From Siphonodentalium dalli (lineage: Eukaryota > Mollusca > Scaphopoda > Gadilida > Siphonodentaliidae): DNA of 64,000 bases. The position numbers and the translations under genes were made by a program. Of this stretch, positions 1 through 12,935 are shown one piece after another; the stretch's first letter is position 1; every line of letters starts with the position of its first letter. The stretch spans positions 49,547,797 to 49,611,796 of the forward strand of contig CP136061.1 of NCBI GenBank assembly GCA_032622095.1, given 5' to 3'. The notes beneath the pieces were generated by a model. It was not told the DNA's origin, searched no databases, and saw only the letters and a list, made by a program, of their open reading frames with translations.

Positions 1-2290
1 CTCGGCGACCCGATAAAATTCGTATCCGGGGCAAGATACATTCACGTAGCAAATTTCAAGTCGTTAGCTCCACCCGTTTCCGAGATCTCGTCTGCGCATG
101 CACTGGGAAGGGAGAAGCGGTGATCGGAGCTTCTCCAAAACGCGACAACGACCGTGTCCGTGGGATTTTACCCCTAGATAGGAAGTTTGGTCTCGATCGG
201 TGGAGAATCGTAGATTTGTATAAATGACAGACAGACAAACAGATAGATTGTATCAAAATATATAAGAGAGATATGTAAATTAGATAGATTGTATCAAAAT
301 ATATAAGAGAGATATGTAAATTATCTACACACCATTACTGGTGTTTGTCAAAGTTTAGTGGGGTATATCAATACTCATTCACGATCATATCATTGAGGTC
401 CGGAGGATGTGGGTTATCTCTCGAATACAGATTGTATCAAAATATATAGGAGAGATTTGTGGGTACCCATTTCGAGGTGAAAATCACCTAGGGCGGAAAA
501 ACTGACCCGATCCGCGTTCATAGGAAGCCCTAAATACGTAAGAATCACACAACACGCATATATATAATTTGTGGGTACCCGTTTCAATGTGAACACATTC
601 TTTGTTTTTTTGTTTTTTTTAAACCTGCCCGTACCCGTCCTAATGTCATGAAATCTCTCTGCATAATATTTCGAACGATAACATTGCATTGCATTGAAAA
701 CAAACGCTTCCCGTCGTGAAATCTCTCTGCGATAACATTGCATTGAAAACAAACGCTTCCCGTCGTGAAATCTCTCTGCATAATATTTAGAGTCTGCCGA
801 GTTATATAGACACTGCGGAAAACGAACGCTCTTTATATATCGACGCTATTAACCCCGAAGTGCCGATTGTGGTGATTTTGATGATTGGGAAGGGAGAAAC
901 GGTGCTCTGAGCTTCTCCAAAACGCGACCACGGCGGTGTCCGTGGGATTTTACACTTATATACGAAATTTGAGTTCGATCCGTCAAACCGTTTTCGATTC
1001 CATGAAGTACCCACATACATATATATATACACACACACATATATATACGTAGTTCTCAAAATATATAGTAACATGGCCATAGAAACATGACCATTTTAAC
1101 TTTTGAATTAAATTTTTTTTTTTTTAATTAATTTTTGGTTTTTCAATATTTTACCCGATTTGACCTTGAAATGAAAATTTTAAAGGTCAAGGTCAGGTCG
1201 GGGTCACAATTTAACCCGTTCATGACACTTCCCGTAGGTAACAAGTGTGAGCGCAATCGGTTCGAGTCTATAAAGGACACATGCACACATATATATATAA
1301 TTTGCTGGTACCCGTTTCGAGGTGAAAATCACCTAGGGCGGAAAAACTGACCCGATCCGCGTTCATAGGAAGCCCTAAGTACGTAAGAATCACACAACAC
1401 GCATATAATAATTTGTGGGTACCCGTTTCAAGGTGAACATCACCTACGGCGGAAAAACTGACCCGATCCGCGTTCCTAGGAAGCCCTGAGTATGTAAGAA
1501 TCACACAACACGCTCATGTCTGTGTTAAGCGATTATATAAGACAAACGTCTACTTGACGAGTTCACCGCTCCCAACACAACACAACCCATTCCAACCCCC
1601 CTTTTGAGTAACTTAAACAGCATGAACCTTCCCTATATGACCATATTCCTGATATGTAAACGTTAGAAGATATGTAGTTATTTGTTAGTATCAACGCCAT
1701 ACCTCTTTTATGTATATTGTATTACATGTATATTTGTGATCTCTATATATCATATCATGATGATGAATGAGAATAAACTAATTTGATTTGATTTGATTTG
1801 TATAATGACGCAATGTAGACAGTGCCGTTCGCGGTGATTTTGATGATTGGGAGTGGAGAAAGGGTGCTCAGAGCTTCTCCAAAACGCGACAACTACGGTG
1901 TCCGTGGGATTTTACCCTTAGATAGGAAGTTTGAACTCAATCGAGCATGCGGAGAGCACTCAAAATATTGTTCCCGTATATCTCTGCGTTGCGTTGAATT
2001 GCAAATACACGCTCTTTTTATAGCGACGCGTCATATACAACGCTCAATTATCACTTGATTAACCACCGCAGTGCCGTTCGCGGTGATTTTGATGATTGGG
2101 AGTGGAGAAAGGGTGCTCAGAGCTTCTTCAAAACGCGACAACTACGGTGTCCGTGGGATTTTACCCTTATATACCAAATTTGAGCTCGATCCGACCAGCC
2201 TTTTTCGATTCTATGAAGTACACATATACACACACATATATATATACGGAAGTCTCAAAATATATAGGAGATAGAAGATTATAGTTCGCA
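1..2290 (+). repeat. Mosaic of two low-copy interspersed repeats
   Basis: No gene is supported here. One repeat of about 120 bp, recognised by a shared core around GAGCTTCTCCAAAACGCGAC, occurs four times in the same orientation near 95-215, 880-1000, 1830-1960 and 2085-2205. A second unit of about 110 bp, recognised by GGGCGGAAAAACTGACCC, occurs near 456-560 and as a tandem pair at about 1298-1400 and 1401-1517. Around 650-785 a third short unit (core GTCGTGAAATCTCTCTGC) is duplicated. Short open frames here simply run through these repeats and change with each copy. Family identity is unknown to me. Confidence 0.7.
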
Positions 2291-3025
2291 TATTTTCTTT
2301 GCTGGTGTACATGTCCCCTTCCGCACTTTGTCTCGTCATCGCCGCGGATTCATATTGCTTTTGATTGGACGTGCAAATTATTTCGGTTGGTACTGTATGC
2401 ACGTGCAAATTGTGATTGACATCGACTTATACTGATACATTTCCAAGTGTGTTTGGTGACATCTCGACAAAATGTTGTTATCCATTAGTTCGTTCGGCAA
2501 TTTATAATTGGAATTTCGAACTTATGGCTCATGATTTATACACACATGCTTGAAATTGTGCGTCGTGATGGGGGTAATCGTCCAAGTAACAACTATTCTA
2601 AAACACACATGCAGTTAATAACTATTAACCATCTCCTGCAGTGAAATTGTGATGTCAACAAAGCTTTATAATGCAAATCTTGCCAATGTTCAAGTATTAG
2701 TATATGTTACTAATAAATACATGTCAACACATATTCACCATTTAGTGCATGCAAGATACCAGTGGGGTGAATACCAGCATTTTCAAACTAAACTGTCATT
2801 ATTTCTACTTGACGACTGATGTGGGGGGTGCTTCAGCAGGCACAACCAACAACATTTGATACACAATACGTAGCTTAATAAATTACACATTTAGCGATCA
2901 AACTTCTTCTCTGAAGATGTTGAATTAATTACATTTAATTTAATCTACTGTATGTGAGTGAAACTGTCAATTATAGCATTCTGGTTTAATATAAATCATG
3001 ATTCAGTTGGATAACTTAGTAATGC
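2291..3025. other. AT-rich intergenic stretch, nothing recognised
   Basis: I see no coding potential, repeat with an obvious second copy, or RNA gene in this stretch. Confidence 0.5.
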
Positions 3026-3031
3026 TCGAAC

Positions 3032-3824
3032 GAGCTCCGCGTTACAGAGTCTGAAGAAAATGACTGGGATATTCACAAACAAGCATTACGTCAGTGTCAG
3101 CTAGTCACACCATTTAGCAATAAAGCGATGCAGCCAAAGGAGATTTTGTCTGAACTCGCATACATCGGTCTATTCGTCACATAGCTAAAATAGTGCAATA
3201 ACTTTGCTGTCACATTGATAATTTTACATAGTGAAAATTAGATATTACGACAACCAGTTCAACAGTACAAACCTATATAAAGAGTCCAGGATTGACCAAT
3301 AATAGATAGCACGGAGAATAGATTTTCATATTTCCAAAAATTTCGACAGTTAACACCAGTTTGAAGCGGGAATTAAAACGAAACCGAAAGGAAATATCTG
3401 TCAATCGTAAAACTACTTTTTGCGCTGTAACGTCATACTGCATTTGTGACACATATTATGGACTTGTTCGGGTGCTTTGAACTGATAAGCTGATACCCAG
3501 GCGCTGAGCCAACAGGGGGGATGTAAAATTATACTGACATCGCCGAAAATCTCAACGAAATCGACCACAACACTGTGTAAAAAACATCGCCCGAACAACG
3601 CGCAATTGTATATATTTACATCTCGAATCGGGACGCAACAAACGGCGATAAACGATCGCAAATGATTTCGCCACTGAATTGAATTGATATATTAGAATGA
3701 CGGTGTGTGTGTTGTGAATTTATATTCGTAAAAATAACTACTTTGAGCAAGATTATTCTACATAATCACCCTACCTGAGTGTTTCACATCACTTTAAAGT
3801 ATATAGACTCTGTAACGCGGAGCT
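3032..3824. repeat. About 0.8-kb element with inverted ends
   Basis: The left end (3032-3051) reads GAGCTCCGCGTTACAGAGTC. Its reverse complement, with one change, is at 3806-3825, also followed by a second GAGTC. The matching ends about 790 bp apart suggest a non-autonomous element or foldback unit. The interior carries no convincing protein. Superfamily is not recognised and no target duplication was identified. Confidence 0.45.
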
Positions 3825-3849
3825 TGTTCCAGAGTCTAATGTTTATTAT

Positions 3850-4600
3850 ACTCCCCGCAACGAAGTTAGGGGGGTATACTGGAGTCAGCTTGTCCGTCCG
3901 TGGACACAAATTTGTCCGGAGTTTTTCTCAGTCGTTTTTTGATCAATTTCCGTGAAACTTGGCACAGACATCAACCACCATGGGAACCTGCGATTATGAC
4001 GTCTGTCGGACTTTTTTTGGTGAAGTTATTCCCCCTTTTTCGACTTAGAATTGTTTTTCGCAACATGTATACTTTTGTCCGAGCATTTATTCCTACATTT
4101 TTCGGTCAATTTTTTTAAAACGTGGCACAGATATTTAGTACCATGGGAACTTGTGCACCTGCGATTATGACGTCTGTCCGACATTTTTTGGTGGAGTTAT
4201 CCCCCTTTTTCAACTTAGAATTGTTTTTTGCAACATGCATAATTTTGTCCGAGCTTTTATTCCTACATTTTTCGGTCAATTTTTTTAATCTTGGGACTGA
4301 TATTTAGTACCAAGGGAACCTGTGCACCTGCGATTATGATGTCTGTCCGACATTTTTTGTGTGGAGTTATTCCCCTTTTTCGACTTAGAAATGTTTTCGC
4401 AACATACATAATTTTGTCCAAGCTTTTATTCCTACATTTTGTCGGTCAATAGGTATAAGATTAGGGTTATGGTTGTATACCTGCAATGGGAACTGTTATT
4501 TTATAATTTTAACTTAATGTTTACTGACATGTGAAACATCTTAGTATTTTAAAAACAGGGGGGTATCCGTAGTCCCATTGGGACAGTCACACCTCTAGTT
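3850..4600 (+). repeat. Interspersed repeat with 165-180 bp internal tandem units
   Basis: It begins with a C/G-rich start (CTCCCCGCAACGAAGTTAGG) and ends with a distinctive GTATCCGTAGTCCCATTGGG. Between them a unit of roughly 165-180 bp is repeated about three times, recognised by the recurring word GACGTCTGTCCGACATTTTT and by TTTATTCCTACATTTT. The two open frames at 3900-4118 and 4122-4307 are translations of these units and are not considered genes. Confidence 0.65.
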
Positions 4601-7360
4601 ATAACACAGATACTCACAGACAGTCTAATTTTTATTATAACTGGTACATAGATAGATTTATCATTCACACATACTCACAAACAGTCTAATTTTTATTATA
4701 ACTGGTACATAAATAGATTTATAGTACACCCATACTAACAGACAGGCCAATTTGTATTATAACTGGTACATAGATATATTTATCGTACACACATACTCAC
4801 AGACAGTCTAATTTTTACTATAACTGGTAAATAGATAGATTTATCGTACACACATACTCACGGACAGTCTAATTGTTATTATAACTGGTACATAGATAGA
4901 TTTATCGTGCACACACACTCACAGACAGTCTAATTTTTATTATAACTAGTACATAGATATATTTATAGTGCACACATACTAACAGAGAGTCCAATTTTTA
5001 TTATAACTGGTACATAGATAGATTTGTCGTACACACATACTCACAGACAGTCTAATTTGTATTATAACTAGTACATAGATAGATTTATCAACACGCATAC
5101 GCACATACAGTCTAATTGTTATTATAACTGGTACATAGATAGATTTATCATACACACATACTCACAGACAGTCTAATTTTTTTATTATAACTAGTACATA
5201 GATAGATTTATCATACACACATACTCACGGACAGTTTAATTGTTATTATAACTGGTACATAGATATATTTATCATACACACATACGCACAGACAGTCTAA
5301 TTTTTACTATAACTAGTACATAGATAGATTTATCGTGCACACATACTCACAGACAGTCTAATGTTTATTATAACTGGTACATAGATATATTTATCATACA
5401 CACATACTCACAGACAGTCTAATTTTTTATTATAACTGGTACATAGTTAGATTTATCGTACACACATACTCACAGACAGTCTAATGTTTATTATAACTGG
5501 TACATAGATATATGTATCATACACACACCTCACAGACAGTCTAATTTGTATTATAACTGGTACATAGATATATTTATCATACACACATACGCACATACAG
5601 TCTAATTTTTATTTTAACTGGTACATAGATAGATTTATCATACACACATACTCACAGACAGTCTAATTTTTATTATAACTGGTACATAAATAGATATATC
5701 ATACACACATACGCACAGACAGTCTAATTTTTATTATAACTGGTACATAGATAGATTTATCGTACACACATACTCACAGACAGTCTAATTTTTACTATAA
5801 CTAGTACATAGATATATTTATCGTGCACACATACTCACATACAGTCTAATGTTTATTATAACTGGTAAATAGATATATTTATCATACACACATACTCACA
5901 GACAGTCTAATTTTTATTATAACTGGTACATAGATATATTTATCATACACACATACTCACAGACAGTCTAATTTGTATTATAACTGGTACATAGATATAT
6001 TTATCGTGCACACATACTCACAGACAGTCTAATTTTTACTATAACTGGTACATAGATATATTTATCATACACACATACTCATAGACAGTCTAATGTTTAT
6101 TATAACTGGTACATAGATATATTTATCATACACACATACTCACAGACAGTCTGTTTATTATAACTGGTACATAGATATATTTATCATACACACATACTCA
6201 CAGACAGTCTAATGTTTATTATAACTAGTACATAGATATATTTATCATACACACATACTCACAGACAGTCTAACTTTTATTATAACTGGTACATTGATAT
6301 ATTTATCATACACACATACTCACAGACAGGCCAATTTGTATTATAACTGGTACATAGATATATTTATCATACACACATACTCACAGACAGTCTAATGTTT
6401 ATTATAACTGGTACATAGATATATTTATCATACACACATACTCACAGACAGTCTAATGTTTATTATAACTGGTACAAAGATATATTTATCATACACACAT
6501 ACTCACATACAGTCTAATTTGTATTATAACTGGTACATAGATATATTTATCATACACACATACTCACAGACAGTCTAATTTGTATTATAACTGGAACATA
6601 GATATATTTATCATACACACATACTCACAGCCAGTCTAATTTGTATTATAACTGGTACATAGATATATTTATCATACACACATACTCACAGACAGTCTAA
6701 TTTGTATTATAACTGGTACACAGATATATTTATCATACACACATACTCACAGACAGTATGCTTATTATAACTGGTACATAGATATATTTATCATACACAC
6801 ATACTCACAGACAGTCTAATTTGTATTATAACTGGCACATAGATATATTTATCATACACACATACTCACAGACAGTCTAATTTGTATTATAACTGGTACA
6901 TAGATATATTTATCATACACACATACTCACAGACAGTCTGTTTATTATAACTGGTACATATATATATTTATCATACACACATACTCACAGACAGTCTAAT
7001 TTGTATTATAACTGGTACATAGATATATTTATCATACACACATACTCACAGACAGTCTAATTTGTATTATAACTGGTACATAGATATATTTATCATACAC
7101 ACATACTCACAGACAGTCTGTTTATTATAACTGGTACATATATATATTTATCATAAACACATACTCACAGACAGTCTAATTTGTATTATAACTGGTACAT
7201 AGATATATTTATCATACACACATACTCACATACCGTCTGTTTATTATAACTTGTACATAGATATATTTATCATACACACATACTCACAGACAGTCTAATT
7301 TTTATTATAGCTTGTACATAGATAGGATTATCGTACCCACACTCGCGGACAGCCCATTAT
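4600..7360 (+). repeat. 61-bp satellite array, about 45 units
   Basis: A head-to-tail array whose unit is 61 bp, recognised by ACTCACAGACAGTCTAAT followed by ATTATAACTGGTACATAGAT. Unit length was measured from successive ATACACACAT words at 6491 and 6552. Units diverge toward the left edge and become nearly uniform toward the right. Some right-hand units lack four bases (GTCTGTTTATTATAAC variant) and give a higher-order period of about 180 bp between 6840 and 7200. No ORF of note is present. Confidence 0.95.
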
Positions 7361-8344
7361 GTCAGTGTAAGCCGCCCAGGCACGACAGGTGTGTTGTTGG
7401 CACAGATTTGTAATTAAGACTGAGTGCTGATAAACCTGGGAACGTTTGCCATTTGCTGTGTTGTTGTCTGAGTGTATGTTCAGGAAATGTGCCAACACGT
7501 AAGGCCACGTAAGGTCAGAAGCGCGGCACAACTTATTCGATGCAGCAGTGCTATTGAGAATGATATCTTCGGTCAGCGAATGGTTATTCCATGACATACT
7601 TGAAATAATTAATCGATAATGTCAGAACTATAAATAGATGTTAAAGGGATGTTCCCTTCATGTTTATACCATCATAAAACGAATTTTAATGTTGTATTCA
7701 ATTAGGTAGCTGTCATTAAGGAATATGGAATCTTGATTTTCAAATGCGTCAACAGTGATTCAAAATAGTCAGCCCAATCAGCCACAAGTGTGCATCATAT
7801 TTTTTGTAAAGAGATAATTTTTAGTGGACATGCTAGTCACCTAATCCAACCAGAGGTGTGGTCGGTTGCCTGTGTCAGCCAGACTAATATAACAAGATAA
7901 TCCACGTGTTGTCATCTGCCTTGCATATCGTCTGGTTGTAAGATATCAATAAAATGTTTTATTGGGCCAATTTGTGACATATGTTTACAGTTAATCTGAG
8001 GAAACATGAAATTTCAAATTAAAAAAATTGAAATACGTTGGTAGTTTCGGGTGTCAACAGAATCGATTATCATGTTTTGTCCAGCTTACTTAGCAGGTAT
8101 GCACACTTGGATACAGCTAAAATGTGTTTATAATTAAGATATATATATATATATATATTTTATCTTTTTTTAGAATTTTCGAAATTTGAAATTCCAATAT
8201 CCTTAACTCACCCAATAACTTCTGGCAATACATGACTCACACTGGACAATGTCCCTGGTACTGTTCATGCAATTCGTCACAGAGAGCAATGGTGTTTGTG
8301 TTGTGGCATTAGATGACAAGCGACTTATAATATTTCCGTTACAG
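7361..8344. other. Non-coding stretch upstream of a lectin exon
   Basis: AT-rich sequence with a short TA-dinucleotide run near 8141-8158. The last bases before 8345 (pyrimidine-rich tract then ACAG) form the splice acceptor of the following exon. Earlier exons of that gene are not visible here. Confidence 0.5.
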
Positions 8345-8559
8345 ATCGGAAATGGATGGACGGATACGATATGAACAACGACGATACTATGTATACATGG
8401 GACGGGCGACGCCTACCGGTGGAGAAATGGTGTTACAGCGATCCTGATGGTGGACCAGATGACTGCATGCGCATGGACACCTATAGTACATACACTCAAT
8501 ATTATATGTGCGACAATGACTGTGACAAAATACTCTCGTACTTCTGTTTGTACCGATAA
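8345..8559 (+). CDS. C-type lectin domain, terminal exon (partial gene)
   Basis: This is a 3' terminal exon encoding the C-terminal half of a C-type lectin domain (CTLD), a secreted carbohydrate- or protein-binding fold. Seen: an acceptor ending in ACAG at 8344, a split first codon (two bases, so a phase-1 intron), then RKWMDG, a tryptophan-rich centre (YTWDG, VEKW), the PDGGPDDCM segment typical of the CTLD long loop, and closing cysteines before FCLYR and the stop. About 70 residues, matching a usual final CTLD exon. Calcium-site residues of the classical EPN/QPD and WND type are not evident, so sugar binding is uncertain. Upstream exons would lie to the left, probably beyond the satellite. 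A different gene from the minus-strand exon at 12712. Confidence 0.7.
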
Positions 8560-10149
8560 TGAATTACTGCATTGGTTTTTATGGTGCCCACACCAGAATG
8601 AGCAATGTAGGTTTCCACATTGTCATGGACCCACTAAAAGGAAACCTTGCTTTTGCATACCGGAAGCAATATATTCTCCCATTTGGAGCCTCGCATCTAT
8701 AAGAGAAAACCTTGGCTAAACATTATTTACCTTGACATTGTAAACCAGTGTATTGTCTTATATATGCGAGGCTCCATATGAAATGGTTACATGTATATCG
8801 GGTGTTTATGGTGTAGTACTTTGACCTTCGAGTACCATCGTCGAGCTTAGTTTCGGGCGTTTTGATTTATTTGAATTGATCAATTTCCAAAAACAAAAGC
8901 ACTTCGCGGCCGTTGCCAATACAGGTTACTTTCCTTATGGAGACCCGCGTGCCTGGATGGTTGGCGGAAATCTCACTTCGAAGCTCAGTATTGAACACAG
9001 GAAGATAACATTTCTGAGTGAACTTTTCGGTGGAGTGCGCATCTACTTCGGTCTCTCTTCGGGTTTTGTAAAACTTTCAGACTGGTTTAAACAAAATTCG
9101 GATAATATTTGAATACTATTTTATTTCATTCATTCAAACCAGATCAAGTATGATGCAACATCATATGTGTGTTCATTGTGTAGAATGAGGAAGTGGAGTC
9201 GGCTGTCTCCGCGAGTGACAGTATCTCATTTGGGCGGTTTAGTTGCTTCTCAGAGGCAGGTTTATCTATGCTGTGTGTAAATATGGATTGAATGAGAACA
9301 ATGAGAGCAATATACATAATTATGCATTTAATAGGTCGGTGCTGCTTATCTTGTTATTCATGGCTGCTATCTATTATTCTATTTCGAAAATCGGTCTGTC
9401 ATAGTTATAAATGTTGGAACTATTTTAAAGGTAGATCTTGTTTCCACTTGAGGGTTTTGTAGTTGTTCCTTTCAGTACAGACTTGCGCGAGTCAAATGTC
9501 TAAAGTTCCATAAAGCATTCGTTTCGATGTCTCCGCTATATCGGAAAATGCAATGGTTGAAGCCCGCTGCTGCTTCAGAAGCTAATCAAATATCCAAGAT
9601 AGGAAGTCGTACATGCTGGATACATCGTAAGGATTGACAAGCACAATACTGCAGAATATGAATGGTTCAATTTACAATTAAGAAGTTAATATATGATAAG
9701 CCCACCACACGAATGGATAATGGCACACGACTGTTGTTGAATTTTCATGTCTATATTATGTTATCTTGAAAGTGTGTTTCTGTTGACTACATGCCACGCA
9801 TAGATAATGCTACTGAACGCTTAACATAGACTTCGGGCAGCAGTGGTGTAGCCATAGCACAACTATGTTGCAGTGTTGTGTTGTTAATTAATAGGCGTTC
9901 GGTGTTGTTGTCCACATCACCGCTGTATACTGCTGTGTTGTACTAAACTGTTATTTTCACCATTGTTGGCAATAAAATTTGATCCAAAACATTGAACAGT
10001 TGTATGTTATCATGATCCAACAAGTCACACAATATCTCAGGTCTGAAGTTAAAATAGAATGCAATGTTCCTCCTCGCCAACTACCAGCATGATGTCAGCA
10101 TCATAGCATCAGTTCAGCAGGACCCACAATCACAGCAAATTAGACTATT
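8560..10149. other. Intergenic stretch with one small inverted repeat
   Basis: Near 8677-8699 and 8766-8790 a loose inverted pair built on GAGCCTCGCAT / ATGCGAGGCTC flanks about 70 bp. The ATATATGCGAG word recurs in the hairpin at 33206. Around 10080-10120 a CAGCAT/CATAGCA segment resembles the end of the element at 32285-32790. No gene supported. Confidence 0.4.
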
Positions 10150-10653
10150 TAAATAAGGGTCAACTGTCATGTGGACTGTTTTTATGGAGATGTAACCGCG
10201 AGGTAGCTGGTCATAACTTGTGTAAACCCGAAGAAATTTTACATACAAGTTATGACCACTTACCTCACGGTTACATCTCCATAACAACAGTCCACATGAC
10301 AGTTAATCCTTATATTTATATTCATTTAGCGAAAAAGCCACTTTTGTAAATGTATTTAAATAGAAAAGTGTATCGTGAAAAAACCAGCCCAAAATACCCC
10401 ATAGCACCCTTGGCAAAAGTTAACAGGAACAATTGAAACCCGATGATTTATTAAGTCAATCCTGCGCAAATCCAAATGCGCCCAAAACATTATGCGTTCG
10501 TCTTTCCAAACCAAAATGACGTATCGATGTTGTAATGAGTTTGCAGTTATGGGCTGTTGCGCATTCACCGAGAAATAATTGCAACTAGCCACGTGGGCGC
10601 CGACCAATCGGAATGCTGGATTTAGAGATGATCACACTTAGTATGTAAATATA
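10150..10653 (-). mobile_element. Hairpin-bearing element, intact copy (empty Polinton site)
   Basis: A repeat of about 500 bp. Its left part (10165-10310) is a long imperfect palindrome: CTGTCATGTGGACTG ... GGAGATGTAAC ... loop near 10236 ... GTTACATCTCC ... CAGTCCACATGACAG. The rest (10310-10653) is unique-looking sequence. The same sequence in reverse orientation is present at 47515-47905 and 62049-62185, where the Polinton has split it. The undisturbed TATGGAGATG at about 10184 is the equivalent of the empty insertion site. The open frame across 10356-10607 is not conserved in the other copy and is not called as a gene. Superfamily unknown. Confidence 0.75.
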
Positions 10654-11314
10654 CAGGGATGAAGTACTTATACGTCTGAGCATGTGTTCGCCTTATTCGG
10701 TTTCCACCAATAAGCGGGGTCGTGGCGGTACAGGGTACGGGAGTCGCACCACCCAACTTGGACCAATCTTTTCAATAGTTGTACATAAACACCAAAAGTA
10801 TGTTGAATTTGTTCTAATAATCCAACAACTTGTTTTTTTTTACCCCAAAAACAGAAATAATGGAAAATGTTTTTTATTAGCCAAATGTTTTGACTAACAT
10901 GATCAGTCGGAATTTATTACACGATCCTACCCTTATTCCATTCAATAAACCCATTCTATAAATTGTGATATTAAACGTTCGTTTAATAACAGGAAATAGT
11001 GCCAGGTGACCTTTGACTTCCGGTTTGCCGTCTTTTAACATTCCGTACGCTACGTCTCAAAAATACTATGACTTCCAATATTTTTCCAACAAACTATCAT
11101 GAATGAAGAATTTGAAAAGTTATGTTATTAAATATACGCCATTAAAAGCGCCAAAATAGTCTTTATTTATCTGGGACTATTTCTTTACGCGGGCAAACAA
11201 CGAATAGTTACGTGAAACGTCATCGCATGTCTTATAGAAGCCGATGTTAGTTTCTCGTTCCATTTATTGATTTAAGTATGTTTTGTCGATGTTTTGGATC
11301 ATGTAATAAATAGA
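10654..11314. other. Non-coding stretch
   Basis: Nothing recognised except that 11160-11314 resembles the sequence leading into the hairpin at 17846 (shared TTTTGGA and ATAAATAGAAT words), so it probably belongs to the same foldback family as the next feature. Confidence 0.4.
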
Positions 11315-11459
11315 ATCTACAACTCGTCCCCAGTTTATTGCGGAAATTACAAAACTCGTCCAGTAAATTAGATCTGGACCTCGCCAAAGGCTCGGTCCAG
11401 ACCTAATTTACTGGACTCGTTTTGTAATTTCCGCTATAAACTGGGGACTCGTTGTAGAT
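11315..11459. repeat. 145-bp perfect-type hairpin (foldback family H, copy 1)
   Basis: The two arms are near-complete reverse complements around a loop CTCGCCAAAGGCTCG centred near 11388. The word ACTCGT punctuates each arm twice, at about 11321, 11354, 11415 and 11447. Flanks read ATAAATAGA on the left and CCTCTATATAT on the right, both shared with the hairpin at 17846-17987, yet the arm sequences of the two copies are unrelated. No protein encoded. Confidence 0.85.
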
Positions 11460-12711
11460 CCTCTATATATCCAACTAGTCGGTGGTGGGTGTAGTGTTGC
11501 GTTTAAACGTTCCAACAGTCGGACGTCTTGAAAAAGGAAGTCTTCGGACTTGGAAATGGTGATGTTCTCAATTGGACACACCACCACCGTGGACCCACCC
11601 TAAAGTTTGAAAAACTGAAAATAGACAGGTCAAGCTTCCATACCCACAGGGTATCCGCATTCCAAGTTTTCCGAATTCTAAGTCAGGGGAGGGGGTCTGG
11701 AAACTATTCCAAGATGCAAGGTCGAACAACGGTGAAAATTGAAGGACAAAGGTTGTAAAATGTTTTCATTAACCATGCGGTTGCAATGTCAATCATGTAA
11801 GCTTATAATAGAAGTCATCGGACATCTCAGAAAATCACTTAACACTAATAAAACTTCACAAAAGAGGTTCCCTTCCATACACACAGTTTATGCGCATCAC
11901 CAACATTATGCGATAAAAATGTTCTGATATATTAATATTCTAACCAGAATGTAGTGGGAAAATTGTTTTTGGACCATTAGTCACATATACTCCCCTACAA
12001 GGGGTACAACGAAATTTAGCGAACTTAGGAGTCTGAGTCAAGGGGAAATTCAAGCTGGACCCCCCCCCCCAATGCGACACTGCAGTCACATATGTGCGCA
12101 GTCGTCATATACAAAAGCACGGTTCGCGCCGCCACTTGGAAATGGCAAAAATAATTTGGCCATAAATCTTTTCATTTGGCAAACAATTTGGCAAGGTAGT
12201 TTTGATTCATCAAGAATGAAACTCTTGCATTATTAATGTATTAGTGGTAATTTATAAGGTTATGAAAAGTTAAAACCTCTATCAAGATGCAACTAACCGG
12301 ATATTATTAGTATCGGCGGGTGGAGGGATTGCTAGTATGTCTGGCGGTGGTGTTTACATAGCTAATCCTCTTTGTGCGTTTCAGATGAAGAAAGCCTTCT
12401 ACAATTTCATTGTTATGTTGTTGGTTTATTGATCTACGATAAACCCAAGTATAGAAGCGAGAAATATTAATAATAACTGCTTTCCTGTCGATATCAAATG
12501 TCGCTCAAGCAGCGATTGTCGAAATAGTCAAAATAAAAGAAACAATGTAGAAACTGATAGCATTTGGCAACTTCTAACAGCATATTGCAAAAAATATTTT
12601 CATTTGTCAAAATATTTGGCAAAAGTACATTTCGGGCCAGCGCGGACCCTGTACATAAGTATGATTGTAAATCCAATTAAGTCATTTCTGAGTGAGATTC
12701 TTGTCCTTCCG
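11460..12711. other. Non-coding stretch
   Basis: No supported gene. A C-run of ten lies at 12061-12070. Short open frames (11528-11758, 11739-11927, 12604-12795) have no recognisable protein features. Confidence 0.45.
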
Positions 12712-12935
12712 TCAGTTCAGATCTATTTGGCAGATGTACGGGCGAGGAGCAGTACAGGTGGCATCACTCCACGTGTATCCACAATCCTGGTATAGCTCGA
12801 CGCATTGTGCTTGTCCGTTATCAGCATTCGGCTGACTAGGATCCCAATGGGTCCACCGCATCGGTTTCTGGTTCCATGTAAGCCATGGTGAATTTGAAGT
12901 CCCTGTACCATCGACCCAGACGTAGCGTTCCCCAC
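12712..12935 (-). CDS. C-type lectin domain, terminal exon (partial gene)
   Basis: Encodes the C-terminal half of a CTLD. Seen on the minus strand: acceptor TTTCAACAG just before 12935, a split first codon (phase-1 intron), then GGERYVWVDGTG, the W-x-W-x-P core (WTHWDPSQPNADNG, which has the P-N-A-D/E long-loop form), QCVEL, and closing YTWSDATCTAPRPYICQ before the stop. The conserved cysteine pair and the WSDA and YICQ blocks are diagnostic. The QPNADN loop is close to the galactose-type QPD or mixed motif, so calcium-dependent binding is possible but not shown. The donor of the PAN exon at 42982 is also phase 1 and on the same strand, so the two could be exons of one PAN-CTLD secreted protein with a TE-filled intron of about 30 kb (inference). 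Confidence 0.8.

Noticed and set aside
414-1504. Minus-strand open frames at 414-752, 584-781, 802-1080 and 1268-1504
   Set aside because: They run through repeated DNA units and change with each copy; no protein domain or start context.
3900-4307. Two plus-strand frames with similar proteins (SVGLFLVKLFPLF)
   Set aside because: The similarity follows from the tandem DNA units of the repeat; no known domain.
4600-7360. CRISPR-like array
   Set aside because: Repeats are contiguous with no unique spacers; a eukaryotic satellite.
10356-10607. Minus-strand 83-residue frame in the hairpin element
   Set aside because: The second copy of the element (47545-47739) breaks the frame; not conserved as protein.
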